Source: Nostoc sp. RI_552 (GTDB lineage: Bacteria; Cyanobacteriota; Cyanobacteriia; Cyanobacteriales; Nostocaceae). Taken from it: a DNA stretch of 64,000 bases. A model generated the notes under the pieces. That model made no database searches and was not told the origin of the DNA. It saw only the letters and a list, made by a program, of their open reading frames with translations. The first letter of the stretch is position 1. Every line of letters begins with the position of its first letter. Shown in pieces: positions 46,867 through 57,530 of the stretch. A program made the translations under genes and the position numbers. The DNA lies in assembly GCA_016124525.1 (NCBI GenBank), contig WGNO01000018.1, positions 62,001 through 126,000 of the forward strand, read 5' to 3'.

Positions 46867-47418
46867 ATGATGAAAGCTGAAGACATAATGACCACGGAAG
46901 TGATTAAAATTTCTGGTTCAGCAACAGTGGCAGAAGCAGTGGATTTGATGAAATATAAAGGATTACGTTCTCTAGTTGTGGAACCTCGTACAGAAAACGA
47001 TCCCTATGGCATAATCAGCGAAACTGATATTGTGTATAAAGTTGCTGCTTACGGTAAAGACCCTAAACAAGTGCGAGTTTACGAAATTATGACTAAGCCT
47101 TGTATTGTGGTCAATCCTGAGTTAGGTGTCGAGTATGTAGCTCGGTTATTTGCTAATACGCGTATTCGTCGCGCTCCCGTAATTAAAGGTAAATTGTTAG
47201 GAATCATATCAATTACCGATATCCTCAGAAAAAGTGATTTGTTTGAAAAGCCAAAACGCATCTTTATTGAGGATGAAATAGAAGTGGCAAGGGAAGAAGC
47301 TCGAAGAATTTGTGCACTTAAAGGTGATTCCTCTCCTGAATGTGCAACGGCTTGGGATATTGTAGAAGAACTGCTGGCAGTAGCATCTGACCAACGATTG
47401 GTGAAGGAATCACTCTAA
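46867..47418 (+). CDS. CBS-pair protein with N-terminal half of a CP12-like domain
   Basis: 183 aa. A CBS pair (about 1-125) closely matches the neighbour at 46324. The C-terminal part reads EIEVAREEARRICALKGDSS, then ECATAWDIVEELLAVASDQR: the N-terminal half of CP12 with both cysteines of its first pair (C...C 11 residues apart). The reading frame ends at VKESL without the CP12 tail (YC...CRxYED). The missing tail is exactly what the upstream gene has. aaagg precedes the ATG. By analogy to CP12 this half would face PRK; that is inference. Confidence 0.88.
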   Translation: MMKAEDIMTTEVIKISGSATVAEAVDLMKYKGLRSLVVEPRTENDPYGIISETDIVYKVAAYGKDPKQVRVYEIMTKPCIVVNPELGVEYVARLFANTRIRRAPVIKGKLLGIISITDILRKSDLFEKPKRIFIEDEIEVAREEARRICALKGDSSPECATAWDIVEELLAVASDQRLVKESL

Positions 47419-47519
47419 ATCCCAGGCATCAATGCAAGTGTGAAAGTATGTCACACAAATTCTCACGAAATCAAAATTTTTTACCTGTTCCTTGTTACCT
47501 GATATACATACCTGAGACG

Positions 47520-47547
47520 GTAGGGGTGCAATCAGTTGCACCCCTAC
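47520..47547. terminator. Perfect 12-bp palindrome between CBS cluster and ndhB
   Basis: gtaggggtgcaa / ttgcacccctac with tcag loop, in the short convergent gap between the CBS cluster and ndhB. Such G-rich palindromes recur in cyanobacterial intergenic DNA; it would form a strong transcript end for both sides, although no T run is present. Confidence 0.65.
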
Positions 47548-47578
47548 AACTTCAGCGGTGAATTAACAAAAGTATAAT

Positions 47579-49141
47579 CTACAAATCTTCTGGTTGCTGT
47601 GTGGAAATTGCACTTATTTGAGTTGTCTCAACAGTTATTGCTTGTAGCATTGGGGTATGAGAGACAGAATTGTTAGCCAGTGTAAATAGGGGATTGGACA
47701 AAATCCCTGCAATAGAAGTGGCAATTAACGTTACTATCAATCCCACTTGTAAAGGTCTAAATCCAGGCAAATTCCACCGCACTTCTGGATAATTCCGCAC
47801 CACCTCAGACATTTCTTGGGGTTCTTTGACTACCATCATTTTGACTACGCGAATGTAGTAGTAGATGGAGACTACACTGGTAACTAAGCCCAGCAAAACT
47901 AACCAGTAAAGTCCAGCTTGCCAACCAGCCCAGAACAAGTAAATTTTCCCAAAAAAACCAGCTAATGGCGGAATTCCACCCAAGGAAAGTAGGGAGATAC
48001 TCAAGCCTAAGGTTAAGAGTGGGTCTTTTTGATACAAGCCAGAGTATTCGGCAATTTGGTCGGTTCCTGTGCGTATGGAGAACAAAATGATACAAGTAAA
48101 GCCGCACAGGTTCATGAATAGGTAGACCAATAGGTAAAATACCATACTGGCATATCCTGCTTCAGTACCCGCAATCATGCCAATCATCACAAACCCAGCT
48201 TGAGCAATGGATGAATAAGCCAGCATCCGTTTCATACTGGTTTGTGCTAGGGCGACTACGTTACCCAACACCATACTGAGAACTGCAAGGGCAGTAAAAA
48301 CAAATTTCCATTCGTTAGCAACAAGAGGGAAAACTGTTGTCAGTAAGCGAATGGCTAAAGCAAACCCAGCCGCTTTGGAACCGACGGATAGAAAGGCGAT
48401 TACTGGGGTGGGAGCGCCTTCGTAAACATCTGGAGTCCACTGGTGAAACGGAGCAGCAGAAATTTTGAAGCCGATACCTGCAATCACGAAAATGAGCGCA
48501 ATTACCAAACCTAAGGATTGACCAACATTAGCTGTGGCAATACCATCAGCGATCGCGCCTAACTCGGTTTGTCCACCCGATAAACCATACAGCAGCGAAA
48601 CACCGTATAAAAATATTGCCGTACTGGAAGCTCCAATCAACAGGTATTTGAGTGCAGCTTCATTAGAGCGGGGGTCACGCTTGGTATAACCTGTGAGTAA
48701 GTAAGAGGAGATACTAAGAGTTTCTAGTGAGATAAAAATCATCACTAACTCACTAGCACCTGACAGAAACATCCCTCCTACAGTTGCAGTTAGCAAAATA
48801 GCGATGAATTCTGCTAAAGGAGTACCACTCTGCTCAATGTAGCGAATTGACATCAAGATAGTTACAGCAGCAGACAAGGCCACAATGCCGCGAAAGACAA
48901 TACTGAGGTCATCACCAACAAAGCTACCAGTAAAGGAGATGGGATTAGTCGCGTCCCATTGAAGATAGAGGGCGACAACCGCAGCCATTAAACCTGCGAT
49001 GGCCAGATATCCAATCCACCGTGAAGATGTACGTCCCAAAATCAAATCAACAATCAAAACCCCCAAGAGGGTGACAATTACAATACCCTCTGGCAAAATC
49101 GTTCCAGCATTCAACTGGGATGTAAGATTAGCAAAATCCAT
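47579..49141 (-). CDS. ndhB: NAD(P)H-quinone oxidoreductase subunit 2 (NdhB)
   Basis: 520 aa, about 14 membrane helices. NDH-1 proton-pumping subunit of thylakoid cyclic electron flow and respiration. The conserved features are [29 protein letters not shown] (in parts), then [40 protein letters not shown] and [11 protein letters not shown]. Length and text match the cyanobacterial form. No other ndh gene is adjacent, as expected for ndhB. ATG 49141 is family-consistent. Confidence 0.96.
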   Translation of the reverse strand: MDFANLTSQLNAGTILPEGIVIVTLLGVLIVDLILGRTSSRWIGYLAIAGLMAAVVALYLQWDATNPISFTGSFVGDDLSIVFRGIVALSAAVTILMSIRYIEQSGTPLAEFIAILLTATVGGMFLSGASELVMIFISLETLSISSYLLTGYTKRDPRSNEAALKYLLIGASSTAIFLYGVSLLYGLSGGQTELGAIADGIATANVGQSLGLVIALIFVIAGIGFKISAAPFHQWTPDVYEGAPTPVIAFLSVGSKAAGFALAIRLLTTVFPLVANEWKFVFTALAVLSMVLGNVVALAQTSMKRMLAYSSIAQAGFVMIGMIAGTEAGYASMVFYLLVYLFMNLCGFTCIILFSIRTGTDQIAEYSGLYQKDPLLTLGLSISLLSLGGIPPLAGFFGKIYLFWAGWQAGLYWLVLLGLVTSVVSIYYYIRVVKMMVVKEPQEMSEVVRNYPEVRWNLPGFRPLQVGLIVTLIATSIAGILSNPLFTLANNSVSHTPMLQAITVETTQISAISTQQPEDL

Positions 49142-49578
49142 GAGATATATAGGTTTTGACCATTAGACATTAAGGCTAGCTGAGTTTATTCTATCTATTC
49201 CCAGAGCCTCTCGTAACCTAACCAATTCACATTTTCACTCCCCAAAGCCCCAATCTCAAGATTTTAAAAACCCAATGTCAGTAGCTTTGCCCATGAATAC
49301 CGCCTTGTCAAGATTATGGGTATTGTGGAAACTGTATTCGCCAATTGTGCCTCAGATAAGTTAAAGATGGAAATAACTGTCTATTGACTCTCAAAGGTTA
49401 CTTCTGCCATTCTCAACAGCAGCACAGTATATGAAGTTAAGAGAATTTTACCCCTTTTGGGCAGTTTGTGTAAGGATAAAGTCACAGCCCTAAGCGTGAC
49501 GTTTTATTTTGACATTTCACCGAAATTAACTCAACTCCATTTTTTAGCTTCAAAGCTACTCTTCTTCTTGAAATTTCC
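49142..49578. other. Gap without a recognisable gene
   Basis: 437 nt between ndhB and topA (divergent). It holds only short chance ORFs, including a 66-codon stretch overlapping the topA start. It presumably carries both promoters. Nothing else stands out. Confidence 0.6.
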
Positions 49579-52260
49579 ATGTCAACTCTCGTCATCGTCG
49601 AATCTCCGACCAAAGCTCGTACCATTCGCAACTACCTGCCAAAAGACTATCGGGTAGAAGCGTCCATGGGTCATGTACGTGACCTACCTCAATCGGCTAG
49701 TGAAATTCCCGTCTCCGTAAAAGCGGAACCCTGGGCCCAGCTGGGGGTAAATGTAGACGCAGACTTTGAACCGGTGTATGTTGTCCCCAAAGACAAAAAG
49801 AAAGTTGTTACCCAGCTTAAAGATGCCCTCAAAGAAGCAGATGAATTGATTCTGGCAACTGACGAAGACCGGGAAGGTGAAAGCATTAGTTGGCATTTGT
49901 ACCAGTTGCTGAAGCCAAAAGTTCCCACCAAGCGGATGGTATTTCACGAAATCACCCAAGAGGCTATTAAAAAAGCTTTGACAAACTGCCGCAACATTGA
50001 TGAGCAGTTAGTTCGCGCCCAAGAAACAAGGCGAATTTTGGATCGCTTAGTTGGCTATACCCTCTCTCCCCTGCTGTGGAGAAAAATCGCCTGGGGATTA
50101 TCTGCTGGACGAGTGCAATCTGTAGCTGTGCGACTTTTAGTCAAAAAGGAACGCCAACGTCGCGCTTTCCATCAAGGTAGGTACTGGGATTTAAAAGCTA
50201 GCTTGATGCAAGAAAAAACTTTCTTTACAGCCCAATTAACCACACTCGCAGGAACAAAAATAGCCACTGGTAGCGACTTCGATGCAGCCACCGGACAAAT
50301 AGCCCCAGGTCGCAATGTCTTGTTGCTCAACGAAGACCAAGCTCTAGCTCTCCAGGAACGCCTGACCGGAAAAACCTGGAGCGTCAACAGCATTGATGAA
50401 CGCCCCGTAACCCGTAAACCCGCGCCACCGTTTACTACTTCGACACTGCAACAAGAATCCAACCGCAAACTGCGTCTCTCAGCCAGAGACACCATGCGAA
50501 TTGCCCAGAATTTGTATGAGCAAGGGTATATTACCTATATGCGGACAGATTCAGTGCATTTATCTGATCAGGCAATCACCGCTGCTCGTAGCTGTGTAGA
50601 AAAACTTTACGGTAAAAACTACCTCAGTCCCCAACCGCGCCAATACACCACCAAATCCAAAGGCGCACAAGAAGCCCACGAAGCCATTCGTCCCGCTGGT
50701 AGCACTTTCCGTACCCCCCAAGAAACTGGTTTAAGCGGTCGGGAGCTTGCTGTTTATGAATTGATTTGGAAACGTACCGTCGCCAGTCAAATGGCTGACT
50801 CTCGTCAAACCCAAATCACCGTTCAATTGCAAGTTGAAGACGCTGGGTTTCGTTCTTCTGGTAAGCGCATTGATTTTCCCGGATTCTTGCGGGCTTACGT
50901 TGAAGGTTCCGATGATCCAGATGCGGCTTTAGAAGATCAGGAAGTAATTTTGCCCTCTCTAAAAGTTGGGGATCATCCAGATTGTACCGACCTAGAAGCC
51001 ATTGGTCACGAAACCCAACCACCAGCTAGATATACTGAAGCTACCCTGGTGAAAACCTTAGAAAGTGAAGGTATTGGTCGCCCTAGTACTTATGCCAGTA
51101 TTATCGGCACGATCATCGACAAGGATTACGCTCAATTGGTTAGCAACGCCTTGATTCCTACCTTCACCGCCTTCGCCGTCACCAATCTCCTAGAAAACCA
51201 TTTCCCGGATGTTGTAGACCCCAGTTTCACCTCCAAGATGGAACAAACCCTAGATGACATCGCCACAGGCGAAGCTAATTGGTTGCCCTACTTACGGGAG
51301 TTTTATCTCGGAGACAAAGGTTTAGAAACTTTAGTTAAAGAACAAGAAGGTAAAATCGATACCACTCAAGCCAGAACCGTATTAACCGTATTACTGAAAA
51401 ATTTAGAGGCCAAAGTCCGAATTGGCAAATATGGCCCCTACATCGAAGTTGATAATCATGGCACTGTGGTTACTGCTTCAATTCCCAAAGACCTCACACC
51501 ATCTGACCTTGACCCTAAACAGGTAGAATTACTGCTGCGGCAAAAAACAGTGGGACCTGACCAATTAGGTCGGCATCCAGAAACTGGCGAACCCATTTAT
51601 GTCAAAATTGGCGCTTATGGCCCATACGTACAGTTAGGTGATAAAACCGAAGAAAATCCCAAACCAAAACAAACTTCTCTACCCAGAGGTGTCACTCCAG
51701 AAAATGTCACCTTGGAGATGGCTGTGGGTCTTTTGACGTTACCCCGGGTTCTGGGACTCCATCCGGTTACAAGTAAAAAAATTCAAGCCGGTTTAGGGCG
51801 TTTTGGTCCTTACATCGTTCACGACCAGGGGAAGGAAGGAAAAGATTATCGCTCCCTCAAAGCTGGTGATGATGTGTTGACAGTTTCCCTGGAACGAGCA
51901 TTGGAGTTATTATCCGAACCAAAAAAGGGACGCGGAACCAGCCGCAGCAATTCCAAGACCGCTTTGCGCGAATTGGGTATGCACCCCCAAGAAGGTACGC
52001 CGGTAAATATTTATGATGGCCCCTATGGACCCTATATTAAGCACGGCAAAATTAACGTCGGTATCCCAGAAGGTCAATCCCCAGAAGATGTAACGCTATC
52101 TACAGCCCTAGAATTGTTAGCAACTAAAGCATCCACCAAAAAATCTCCTCGCCAGACCAGTAAATCCACAACTTCTCGTGAGCGAGCTTCGACCCAGGGA
52201 TCCAAGTCAACTGCTAAATCTTCTCGCGCCAGCGCTAAAAAAAATCATGCAGAAGGTTAG
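49579..52260 (+). CDS. topA: DNA topoisomerase I
   Basis: Relaxes negative supercoils (type IA). 893 aa: Toprim domain with [11 protein letters not shown] (first glutamate) and ATDEDREGE (acidic triad near 93-101), [10 protein letters not shown] near 174, and the active-site tyrosine in YITYMRTDS near 316-324. The C-terminal 300 residues lack zinc-ribbon cysteines and instead carry four GKYGPYI- or GRFGPYI-type repeats, as in cyanobacterial TopA, then a lysine/serine-rich tail ([20 protein letters not shown]). A hairpin follows at 52278. Confidence 0.97.
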   Translation: MSTLVIVESPTKARTIRNYLPKDYRVEASMGHVRDLPQSASEIPVSVKAEPWAQLGVNVDADFEPVYVVPKDKKKVVTQLKDALKEADELILATDEDREGESISWHLYQLLKPKVPTKRMVFHEITQEAIKKALTNCRNIDEQLVRAQETRRILDRLVGYTLSPLLWRKIAWGLSAGRVQSVAVRLLVKKERQRRAFHQGRYWDLKASLMQEKTFFTAQLTTLAGTKIATGSDFDAATGQIAPGRNVLLLNEDQALALQERLTGKTWSVNSIDERPVTRKPAPPFTTSTLQQESNRKLRLSARDTMRIAQNLYEQGYITYMRTDSVHLSDQAITAARSCVEKLYGKNYLSPQPRQYTTKSKGAQEAHEAIRPAGSTFRTPQETGLSGRELAVYELIWKRTVASQMADSRQTQITVQLQVEDAGFRSSGKRIDFPGFLRAYVEGSDDPDAALEDQEVILPSLKVGDHPDCTDLEAIGHETQPPARYTEATLVKTLESEGIGRPSTYASIIGTIIDKDYAQLVSNALIPTFTAFAVTNLLENHFPDVVDPSFTSKMEQTLDDIATGEANWLPYLREFYLGDKGLETLVKEQEGKIDTTQARTVLTVLLKNLEAKVRIGKYGPYIEVDNHGTVVTASIPKDLTPSDLDPKQVELLLRQKTVGPDQLGRHPETGEPIYVKIGAYGPYVQLGDKTEENPKPKQTSLPRGVTPENVTLEMAVGLLTLPRVLGLHPVTSKKIQAGLGRFGPYIVHDQGKEGKDYRSLKAGDDVLTVSLERALELLSEPKKGRGTSRSNSKTALRELGMHPQEGTPVNIYDGPYGPYIKHGKINVGIPEGQSPEDVTLSTALELLATKASTKKSPRQTSKSTTSRERASTQGSKSTAKSSRASAKKNHAEG

Positions 52261-52277
52261 CTAAGTCAAGAATCAAA

Positions 52278-52314
52278 AGTCCATAGTTGTTGTTAAACTT
52301 GCTAACTATGGACT
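52278..52314 (+). terminator. Hairpin after topA
   Basis: agtccatagtt / aactatggact, a perfect 11-bp stem with a 15-nt loop, 18 nt past the topA stop. No T run follows, so it could be a transcript-stabilising hairpin rather than a terminator. Confidence 0.55.
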
Positions 52315-52528
52315 GTTGGCTCTTGAACAACATACGCCATTTTCTATGTTTGTAATGTGATATTCTAAGAGGTAGGGAGAATTACAACAGCAAATTTCAC
52401 AACTAGCTCACTCCCAAAATGGGTCAGTTTATATCTACCCGTTCTCAAGCCAGAGGTGCAAAACTACGCGGGTTTTGCGTAGCTGTTTGTCAAAATATTG
52501 AGGTAGTATCTCAGGAGCAGTCAGTTCA

Positions 52529-52666
52529 ATGGACTATATAGATAAAGTGCTAGAAAAGCTGAAGGCATTGGCACGGAAGCTCATTGAAGGCTTATTAGGG
52601 CCAGAATGCGAGCCGGAACCGGAACTAATTCCGATTCCTGTACATGAACGATCACGTCGTCGTTAA
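52529..52666 (+). CDS. Small ORF upstream of aroQ (45 aa)
   Basis: ATG 52529 with an aggag sequence about 13 nt upstream. The product [20 protein letters not shown]-type helix is followed by a proline/glutamate segment ([14 protein letters not shown]) and a basic end (RSRRR). It is too short for routine gene calling. It ends 14 nt before the aroQ start, so it is probably co-transcribed. No family recognised; the amphipathic helix plus charged tail suggests a small binding protein. Confidence 0.6.
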   Translation: MDYIDKVLEKLKALARKLIEGLLGPECEPEPELIPIPVHERSRRR

Positions 52667-52680
52667 CCAGTCTAAAGAAA

Positions 52681-53157
52681 TTGAACTCGTCTTCACTAAC
52701 TATCAGCATTTTAGTCCTGCACGGGCCAAACTTAAACTTACTGGGACAGCGAGAACCAGGAATTTACGGTTCCCTGAGCTTGCCTGAAATTAATCGCTTG
52801 TTACAAGAAGAAGCTGTAAAGTTTCAGGCCATGGTTACCCCCGTGCAGTCAAATCATGAAGGGGTTTTAGTAGATACTATTCATGGGGCTTTAGGAAAAC
52901 ATCAGGGAATTTTAATTAATGCCGGGGCCTACACCCATACGAGTGTAGCTTTGCGAGATGCCATCCTCGGTGTTAACCTCCCTACGGTAGAAGTACATCT
53001 GAGCAATATTTATCGCCGGGAAGACTTCCGTCACCATTCTTTCATTGCGGCCGTAGCTATCGGGCAAATCAGTGGTTTTGGTGTGCAAAGTTATTTGCTA
53101 GGCTTACAGGCTCTAGTACACTATTTAAGAATTGACACTACCCTGCCTAAAGCCTAG
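52681..53157 (+). CDS. aroQ: 3-dehydroquinate dehydratase, type II
   Basis: Third step of the shikimate pathway. 158 aa from TTG 52681. Motifs: [17 protein letters not shown] near residue 14-30 (catalytic Tyr of type II), [13 protein letters not shown] near 57, [15 protein letters not shown] near 80, [17 protein letters not shown] near 102. No ATG gives this N-terminus. It directly follows a 45-aa ORF. A TnpB pseudogene lies downstream. Confidence 0.95.
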   Translation: MNSSSLTISILVLHGPNLNLLGQREPGIYGSLSLPEINRLLQEEAVKFQAMVTPVQSNHEGVLVDTIHGALGKHQGILINAGAYTHTSVALRDAILGVNLPTVEVHLSNIYRREDFRHHSFIAAVAIGQISGFGVQSYLLGLQALVHYLRIDTTLPKA

Positions 53158-53234
53158 GGGATTATACATTCACCGTCAAAACTTACTCAACCAGGCTTGG
53201 GCTAGGGAAATTAGAGGCTTCAACTCCTATAAGG

Positions 53235-53620
53235 TTAATATGCCTGACGGCGGGCTACGGGAAGGGGAATGCCCTCCCTGTTTCTTGCTAGATTGAGAAT
53301 ATTTACTGCTGCATTCACATCTCTTTTTTGATTCTTCACTTTTTCTTTGGTGGAAATTAGACTTTGACAGTGTTTGATGGATTTTTATGCTTTTCTTAGA
53401 AATCTGGGATTAAGTTCATGATATCCATTTGAGTAAGAGTAAAAATACTCTAAACCCACATTTGAACCTATTTCACCATCAGCTATCCTGGTTTCTTGTT
53501 TAGGTTATGTATCTACACAGAATTGAACATAGAAACCATTAGCACGTTTAACAATCTTGACTCGCTTAATTAACTTGATAGGGTATGTATGAATATCCCA
53601 CTTACCCAGTCAAATTTAAG
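53235..53620 (-). pseudogene. Degenerate TnpB pseudogene
   Basis: Three separate pieces of one TnpB on the minus strand. GKWDIHTYPIKLIKRVKIVKRA and NGFYVQFCVD (53502-53620) are the wedge-like N-terminal part. SNVGLEYFYSYSNGYHELNPRF then a stop (53400-53470) is the RuvC-I region. KNQKRDVNAAVNILNLARN (53240-53335) is the RuvC-III end. Frames are broken between them by stops and deletions. It lies between aroQ and the left copy of the 78-nt repeat. Confidence 0.75.
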
Positions 53621-53636
53621 TTCACCACTACCTTGG

Positions 53637-53714
53637 CCTAAAGTACAATAAAGTATCTTCGCCACGCTCCGATACTTTATCTCTGTGGTTTTGGATCCCT
53701 GGGTTTTCCTATAG
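53637..53714 (+). repeat. 78-nt repeat, left copy (inverted relative to 57531)
   Basis: Starts cctaaagtacaataaagtat; contains an internal palindrome aaagtatc / gatacttt around cttcgccacgctcc. The reverse complement of 57531-57608 matches it at about 69 of 78 positions by hand. It lies between the TnpB pseudogene and the ADP-ribosylglycohydrolase-like gene. Confidence 0.85.
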
Positions 53715-53741
53715 ATAAGTTAAGATTTATTTTTTCTGAAT

Positions 53742-54698
53742 ATGCGCTATCCACTGATTAATCGGTTTAAAGGTACTTTATCAGGGGCATTCCTAGGTGG
53801 AATTTTAGCCAAGGATCCTGAATTCCAGCATCATCTTTGCTCTGATATCAGCAAAATAGCAATTCTGGGTGCTAAAAGCTTAATCGAGCTTGGGAAATTA
53901 GATATAAATAATTGGCTAGAGCGTCATCAAAAACAATCTCTTCATTTGGACGTAACTGATGGTGTCTTGCCAAAAGCTATTATTGCCACGTTACCAGTGA
54001 CACTTTTTTTTCATGAAAACCCAACTGATCTGCGACAAAACTTGCTGCATTTGTCGCAACTATGGGACAATGACCCAGTTATCAGAGATGCCATACTGGC
54101 AGTAGGATATGCCATCGCCAAATCTTTTATTGAAAAACTTGATTCCCAAACCCTCATCCCGGAAACCATTGCCTTTATCGGGGAAACAAAGACGCTCACC
54201 CCACAACAATTACTAAAGGTTAATGATTTGTTAGATCAAGGATTTGGGTTAGAAAGGGCACAAACAGAATTGAGCAGTCAAGAACAGCCAAGTAATGCTA
54301 TTGCTATGGCGTTTTACTGCTTTCTCAGTACCTTAGAACAGTTTCCTCTGGCGGTTTTGCGCTCTAATCAGAAGGATAATACCAGCCAAGGAAAAACTGA
54401 AAATTTGCACTGGCCAACCATCAGCATCATTACTGGTGCTTTATCAGGAGCTTACAATAGTACTGCGGGTATTCCTGTAAAATGGCAAGTTTTATTATGT
54501 CCAAACAATTTAGCCACTTGGAAACTAACAAATTTTTCCCAGGTGCTAGAATTAGCTGATGCACTTGTTGCTGTATGGTCAGGAGTGTATGATCTCGGCC
54601 TGCATCTAAAGAAGTACCCAGAGGAGGGATGTGTTAAATATAAAGAACAGCCTCAACTTTGCGTCTTTGCATCTCCTCGCGTTATCCAGTCGCGTTAA
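53742..54698 (+). CDS. ADP-ribosylglycohydrolase-like protein without catalytic aspartates
   Basis: 318 aa, all-helical. The N-terminus RFKGTLSGAFLGGIL resembles the start of ADP-ribosylglycohydrolases (GALLGDALG) but has glycine where the metal-binding aspartate is expected. The C-terminal part IITGALSGAYNSTAGIPVKW matches the GALxGA...IPxxW element, but the preceding DTDT is missing. It is therefore likely a non-catalytic paralog. It lies 208 nt upstream of the 7TM-HD phosphodiesterase on the same strand, and both are inside the inverted 78-nt repeats. An ancestral role in signalling is possible. Confidence 0.6.
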   Translation: MRYPLINRFKGTLSGAFLGGILAKDPEFQHHLCSDISKIAILGAKSLIELGKLDINNWLERHQKQSLHLDVTDGVLPKAIIATLPVTLFFHENPTDLRQNLLHLSQLWDNDPVIRDAILAVGYAIAKSFIEKLDSQTLIPETIAFIGETKTLTPQQLLKVNDLLDQGFGLERAQTELSSQEQPSNAIAMAFYCFLSTLEQFPLAVLRSNQKDNTSQGKTENLHWPTISIITGALSGAYNSTAGIPVKWQVLLCPNNLATWKLTNFSQVLELADALVAVWSGVYDLGLHLKKYPEEGCVKYKEQPQLCVFASPRVIQSR

Positions 54699-54906
54699 CG
54701 TCATGGTTAACGTCCCACTTATAGGATAAAAATAGTAGTTAATGTAGTTTTATACTCCCCAGGTATAACCTTAGTCTCTAGGTAGCTATTGTGTGCAATC
54801 GGCTTAAACCAGATAATATCACCGATGATGTCATCGCCTTCACCGGAGCTTTGGCTTTTTTTAGGATTGTCTTGTTTTGAGTTATCAAAGTAAGCAGCCA
54901 GATATC

Positions 54907-57477
54907 ATGAAAAAGCAGCGATTTTTTCAGTGTTTTCACAACCAAGAATACCAAAAACCAGAAATAGCACTCAGAACAATGGCAAAAACGGTCAGAATTC
55001 GACGAGGGATTGATGCGATATGTCTGGGCTGGGTGCATGAAAAGCGTTCCTCTGTTGTTTTGGCCATGGCTGTAGTATCCCTTACAGGGGTTATGGGGCA
55101 TAAATTATATAACCAACCCCAGTTAGCAGTAGGTACTCTTGCACCAGAAACGATGAAAGCACCCTACACTGCTACCATTGAGGATAAAGAAGAAACAGAA
55201 GCCCAACGCCAAGCTGCCAGCAGAAGTTCGACACCAGTGTTAATGATCGATGTCCAAAAGACCGAAAGAATCAATAAAAATTTACAGCAACTTTTGGATC
55301 AAGGAAATCAAATTCGCACTGTTGCTGGAGTTTTTCCGTTTTTTGATACAACAGTTTTGTCCATTCCTACCCAGCATTATCTTCGCTCTTGTTCTGAGAC
55401 AGAATGGAAAACACTACTGATAAATTTAGAAGACAATAGCCAACAGAAATCAGGGGTGTTAGTTGGCAAACACAAAAGTAATCTCAAAAATAAACAAGCA
55501 AGCACTACATATCTGCCTTTGTTACTATCATCCACGGTTTCACCGCTTCTAGAACACCGCAGTTTGTTTACCATCCTCAATTCAGGCAATATACCCCTTT
55601 TTACGTCTCCTTTAGCTCAAAAACCAGTTAATATTTCCCAAAACACTGAGTTTACTCAAGCAGTGGCGGAACTAAAAGCTTATGGTGCCACAAGTTCAAA
55701 ACCAAACTTGGATTCACTCATAGTCCAAATTTCCCAGGTACGCCAAGCATACACCCAAGCGGAAATCCAACTTGTACGGCAAGATTTCGCCAATTCCAAG
55801 AAAGTTTATACCAACACTGCCCTGCTTCAATTATCAGATAAAGAATGGGGCCAAGCACAAAAGGGAATTCGCCAAAGTGCTGAAAAAATTCTTGCTCAAG
55901 GTATTCCCCAAGGATTACCCTCAAGTATTATCGAGAATGCCGTTAAGCTCACCATACAAGAATTAGTCCCAAAAAGTACTGAACCATTGGTAACAAAGTT
56001 ACTATTGGTGGTGCTAGAACCAAATCTCAAGAATGATGAAGAACAAACTAAACGAAAAATACAGCAAGCATCAGATGGAGTATCACCCGTGATGCGGCAG
56101 GTGCAGCAAGGAAAGTTAATTGTCACCAAAGGAAAAGTTATTACTAAATGGCACTTTGATGTACTAGAGCATTATCAATTAATCCGCCGAGAGAATAATT
56201 GGCTTGAATTGACAAAATTAGCCAGTGTTGTCACCGTGGCAATTGGTATTTTTGTTTTAGTCGGAAGAAAAATGAAATGCAAATTGCGGCAGCGCGATTA
56301 CCTGTTAGTTCTGCTGCTTACCCTCAGCACTCCCGGTATGCTAGCTCTTAGGCTACCATACACCACTTGGAGCGCGGTTGGTTTATTATTGGGTAGCTTC
56401 TACGCACCTGCTTTAGGCGTGACCGTTGTGGGACTGCTGCTGCTGATTTTACCAATGACATTGGAAATCAGCGTAATTTCCCTTTTGGCTGGTGGAGCGG
56501 CGGGAATATTAGGCAGTAGCATGGCGCAAAAATTGCGATCGCGCGAAGAATTGGCATTATTGGGTGTGGCCATCGCCATAACTCAAGGTGGGGTATACTT
56601 ACTGATTAACCTGTTCATTGGTACAGCATTTGGCGGAGGTTGGTATAGGGTACTTCAAGAAGCGGGATTATTTGCTTTATCTGGTTTAGGCTGGAGTGTT
56701 GTGGCCCTTGGCTTAAGTCCTTATCTGGAAAAAGTATTTGATTTAGTTACCCCAATTAGATTAGCGGAACTGGCCAACCCTAATCGTCCCTTATTAAAAC
56801 GACTGGCTACTGAAACCCCCGGCACCTTTCAGCATACTTTGTTAGTGGCTACTCTGGCTGAAGCTGCTGCGAAAAAGCTGGGATGTAATGTAGAACTTGT
56901 CAGAGCTGGAACTCTGTATCACGATATCGGCAAAATGCACGACCCTCTGGGCTTTATTGAAAATCAAATGGGCGGGCCAAATAAACATGAAACAGAGATT
57001 AAAGATCCTTGGCAAAGTGCAGCAATTATCAAAAAGCACGTTACTGAGGGGTTGGTAATGGCCCAAAGACACCTTTTACCCACAGCAATTCAAGCTTTTA
57101 TTCCTGAGCATCAAGGAACAATGTTGATTGCCTATTTTTACCACCAAGCATTGGAAATGTCCCTGGAAGATCCCAACTTAACAGTAGATGAAGGGGATTT
57201 TCGGTATGATGGTCCTATTCCCCAATCACGGGAAACCGGAATAGTTATGTTAGCAGACTCCTGTGAAGCGGCTCTGCGATCGCTCAAAGATGCCACTCCA
57301 GAACAAGCCTTAACCATGCTCAAGAACATTCTTCGTGCTAAATGGCAAGACAATCAAATGGTAGATTCAGGGCTGACACGGGAAGAAATGTCACAAATCA
57401 GCCAAATATTTGTTGAAGTTTGGCAGCAATTTCATCACAAGCGCATTGCTTATCCCAAATTAAAAGCAGGTAGGTAA
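54907..57477 (+). CDS. 7TM-HD (PgpH-like) membrane phosphodiesterase
   Basis: 856 aa from ATG 54907 (a TTG ten codons earlier is also open). One N-terminal membrane helix (about 50-68) precedes an extracytoplasmic 7TMR-HDED region (about 90-420), then seven membrane helices (about 435-630), then an HD domain: ETPGTFQHTLLVATLAE, LYHDIGKMHDP, HETEIKDP, FIPEHQGTMLI and MLADSCEAALRSL. This is the PgpH layout, known in other bacteria to hydrolyse cyclic di-AMP. The metal-binding histidines and aspartates are kept. It follows the ADP-ribosylglycohydrolase-like gene on the same strand. Confidence 0.9.
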   Translation: MKKQRFFQCFHNQEYQKPEIALRTMAKTVRIRRGIDAICLGWVHEKRSSVVLAMAVVSLTGVMGHKLYNQPQLAVGTLAPETMKAPYTATIEDKEETEAQRQAASRSSTPVLMIDVQKTERINKNLQQLLDQGNQIRTVAGVFPFFDTTVLSIPTQHYLRSCSETEWKTLLINLEDNSQQKSGVLVGKHKSNLKNKQASTTYLPLLLSSTVSPLLEHRSLFTILNSGNIPLFTSPLAQKPVNISQNTEFTQAVAELKAYGATSSKPNLDSLIVQISQVRQAYTQAEIQLVRQDFANSKKVYTNTALLQLSDKEWGQAQKGIRQSAEKILAQGIPQGLPSSIIENAVKLTIQELVPKSTEPLVTKLLLVVLEPNLKNDEEQTKRKIQQASDGVSPVMRQVQQGKLIVTKGKVITKWHFDVLEHYQLIRRENNWLELTKLASVVTVAIGIFVLVGRKMKCKLRQRDYLLVLLLTLSTPGMLALRLPYTTWSAVGLLLGSFYAPALGVTVVGLLLLILPMTLEISVISLLAGGAAGILGSSMAQKLRSREELALLGVAIAITQGGVYLLINLFIGTAFGGGWYRVLQEAGLFALSGLGWSVVALGLSPYLEKVFDLVTPIRLAELANPNRPLLKRLATETPGTFQHTLLVATLAEAAAKKLGCNVELVRAGTLYHDIGKMHDPLGFIENQMGGPNKHETEIKDPWQSAAIIKKHVTEGLVMAQRHLLPTAIQAFIPEHQGTMLIAYFYHQALEMSLEDPNLTVDEGDFRYDGPIPQSRETGIVMLADSCEAALRSLKDATPEQALTMLKNILRAKWQDNQMVDSGLTREEMSQISQIFVEVWQQFHHKRIAYPKLKAGR

Positions 57478-57530
57478 GACTTTTTAGCGGAAACGAATTG
57501 AATATACAGACTTTCATCTCACTAATGCGT

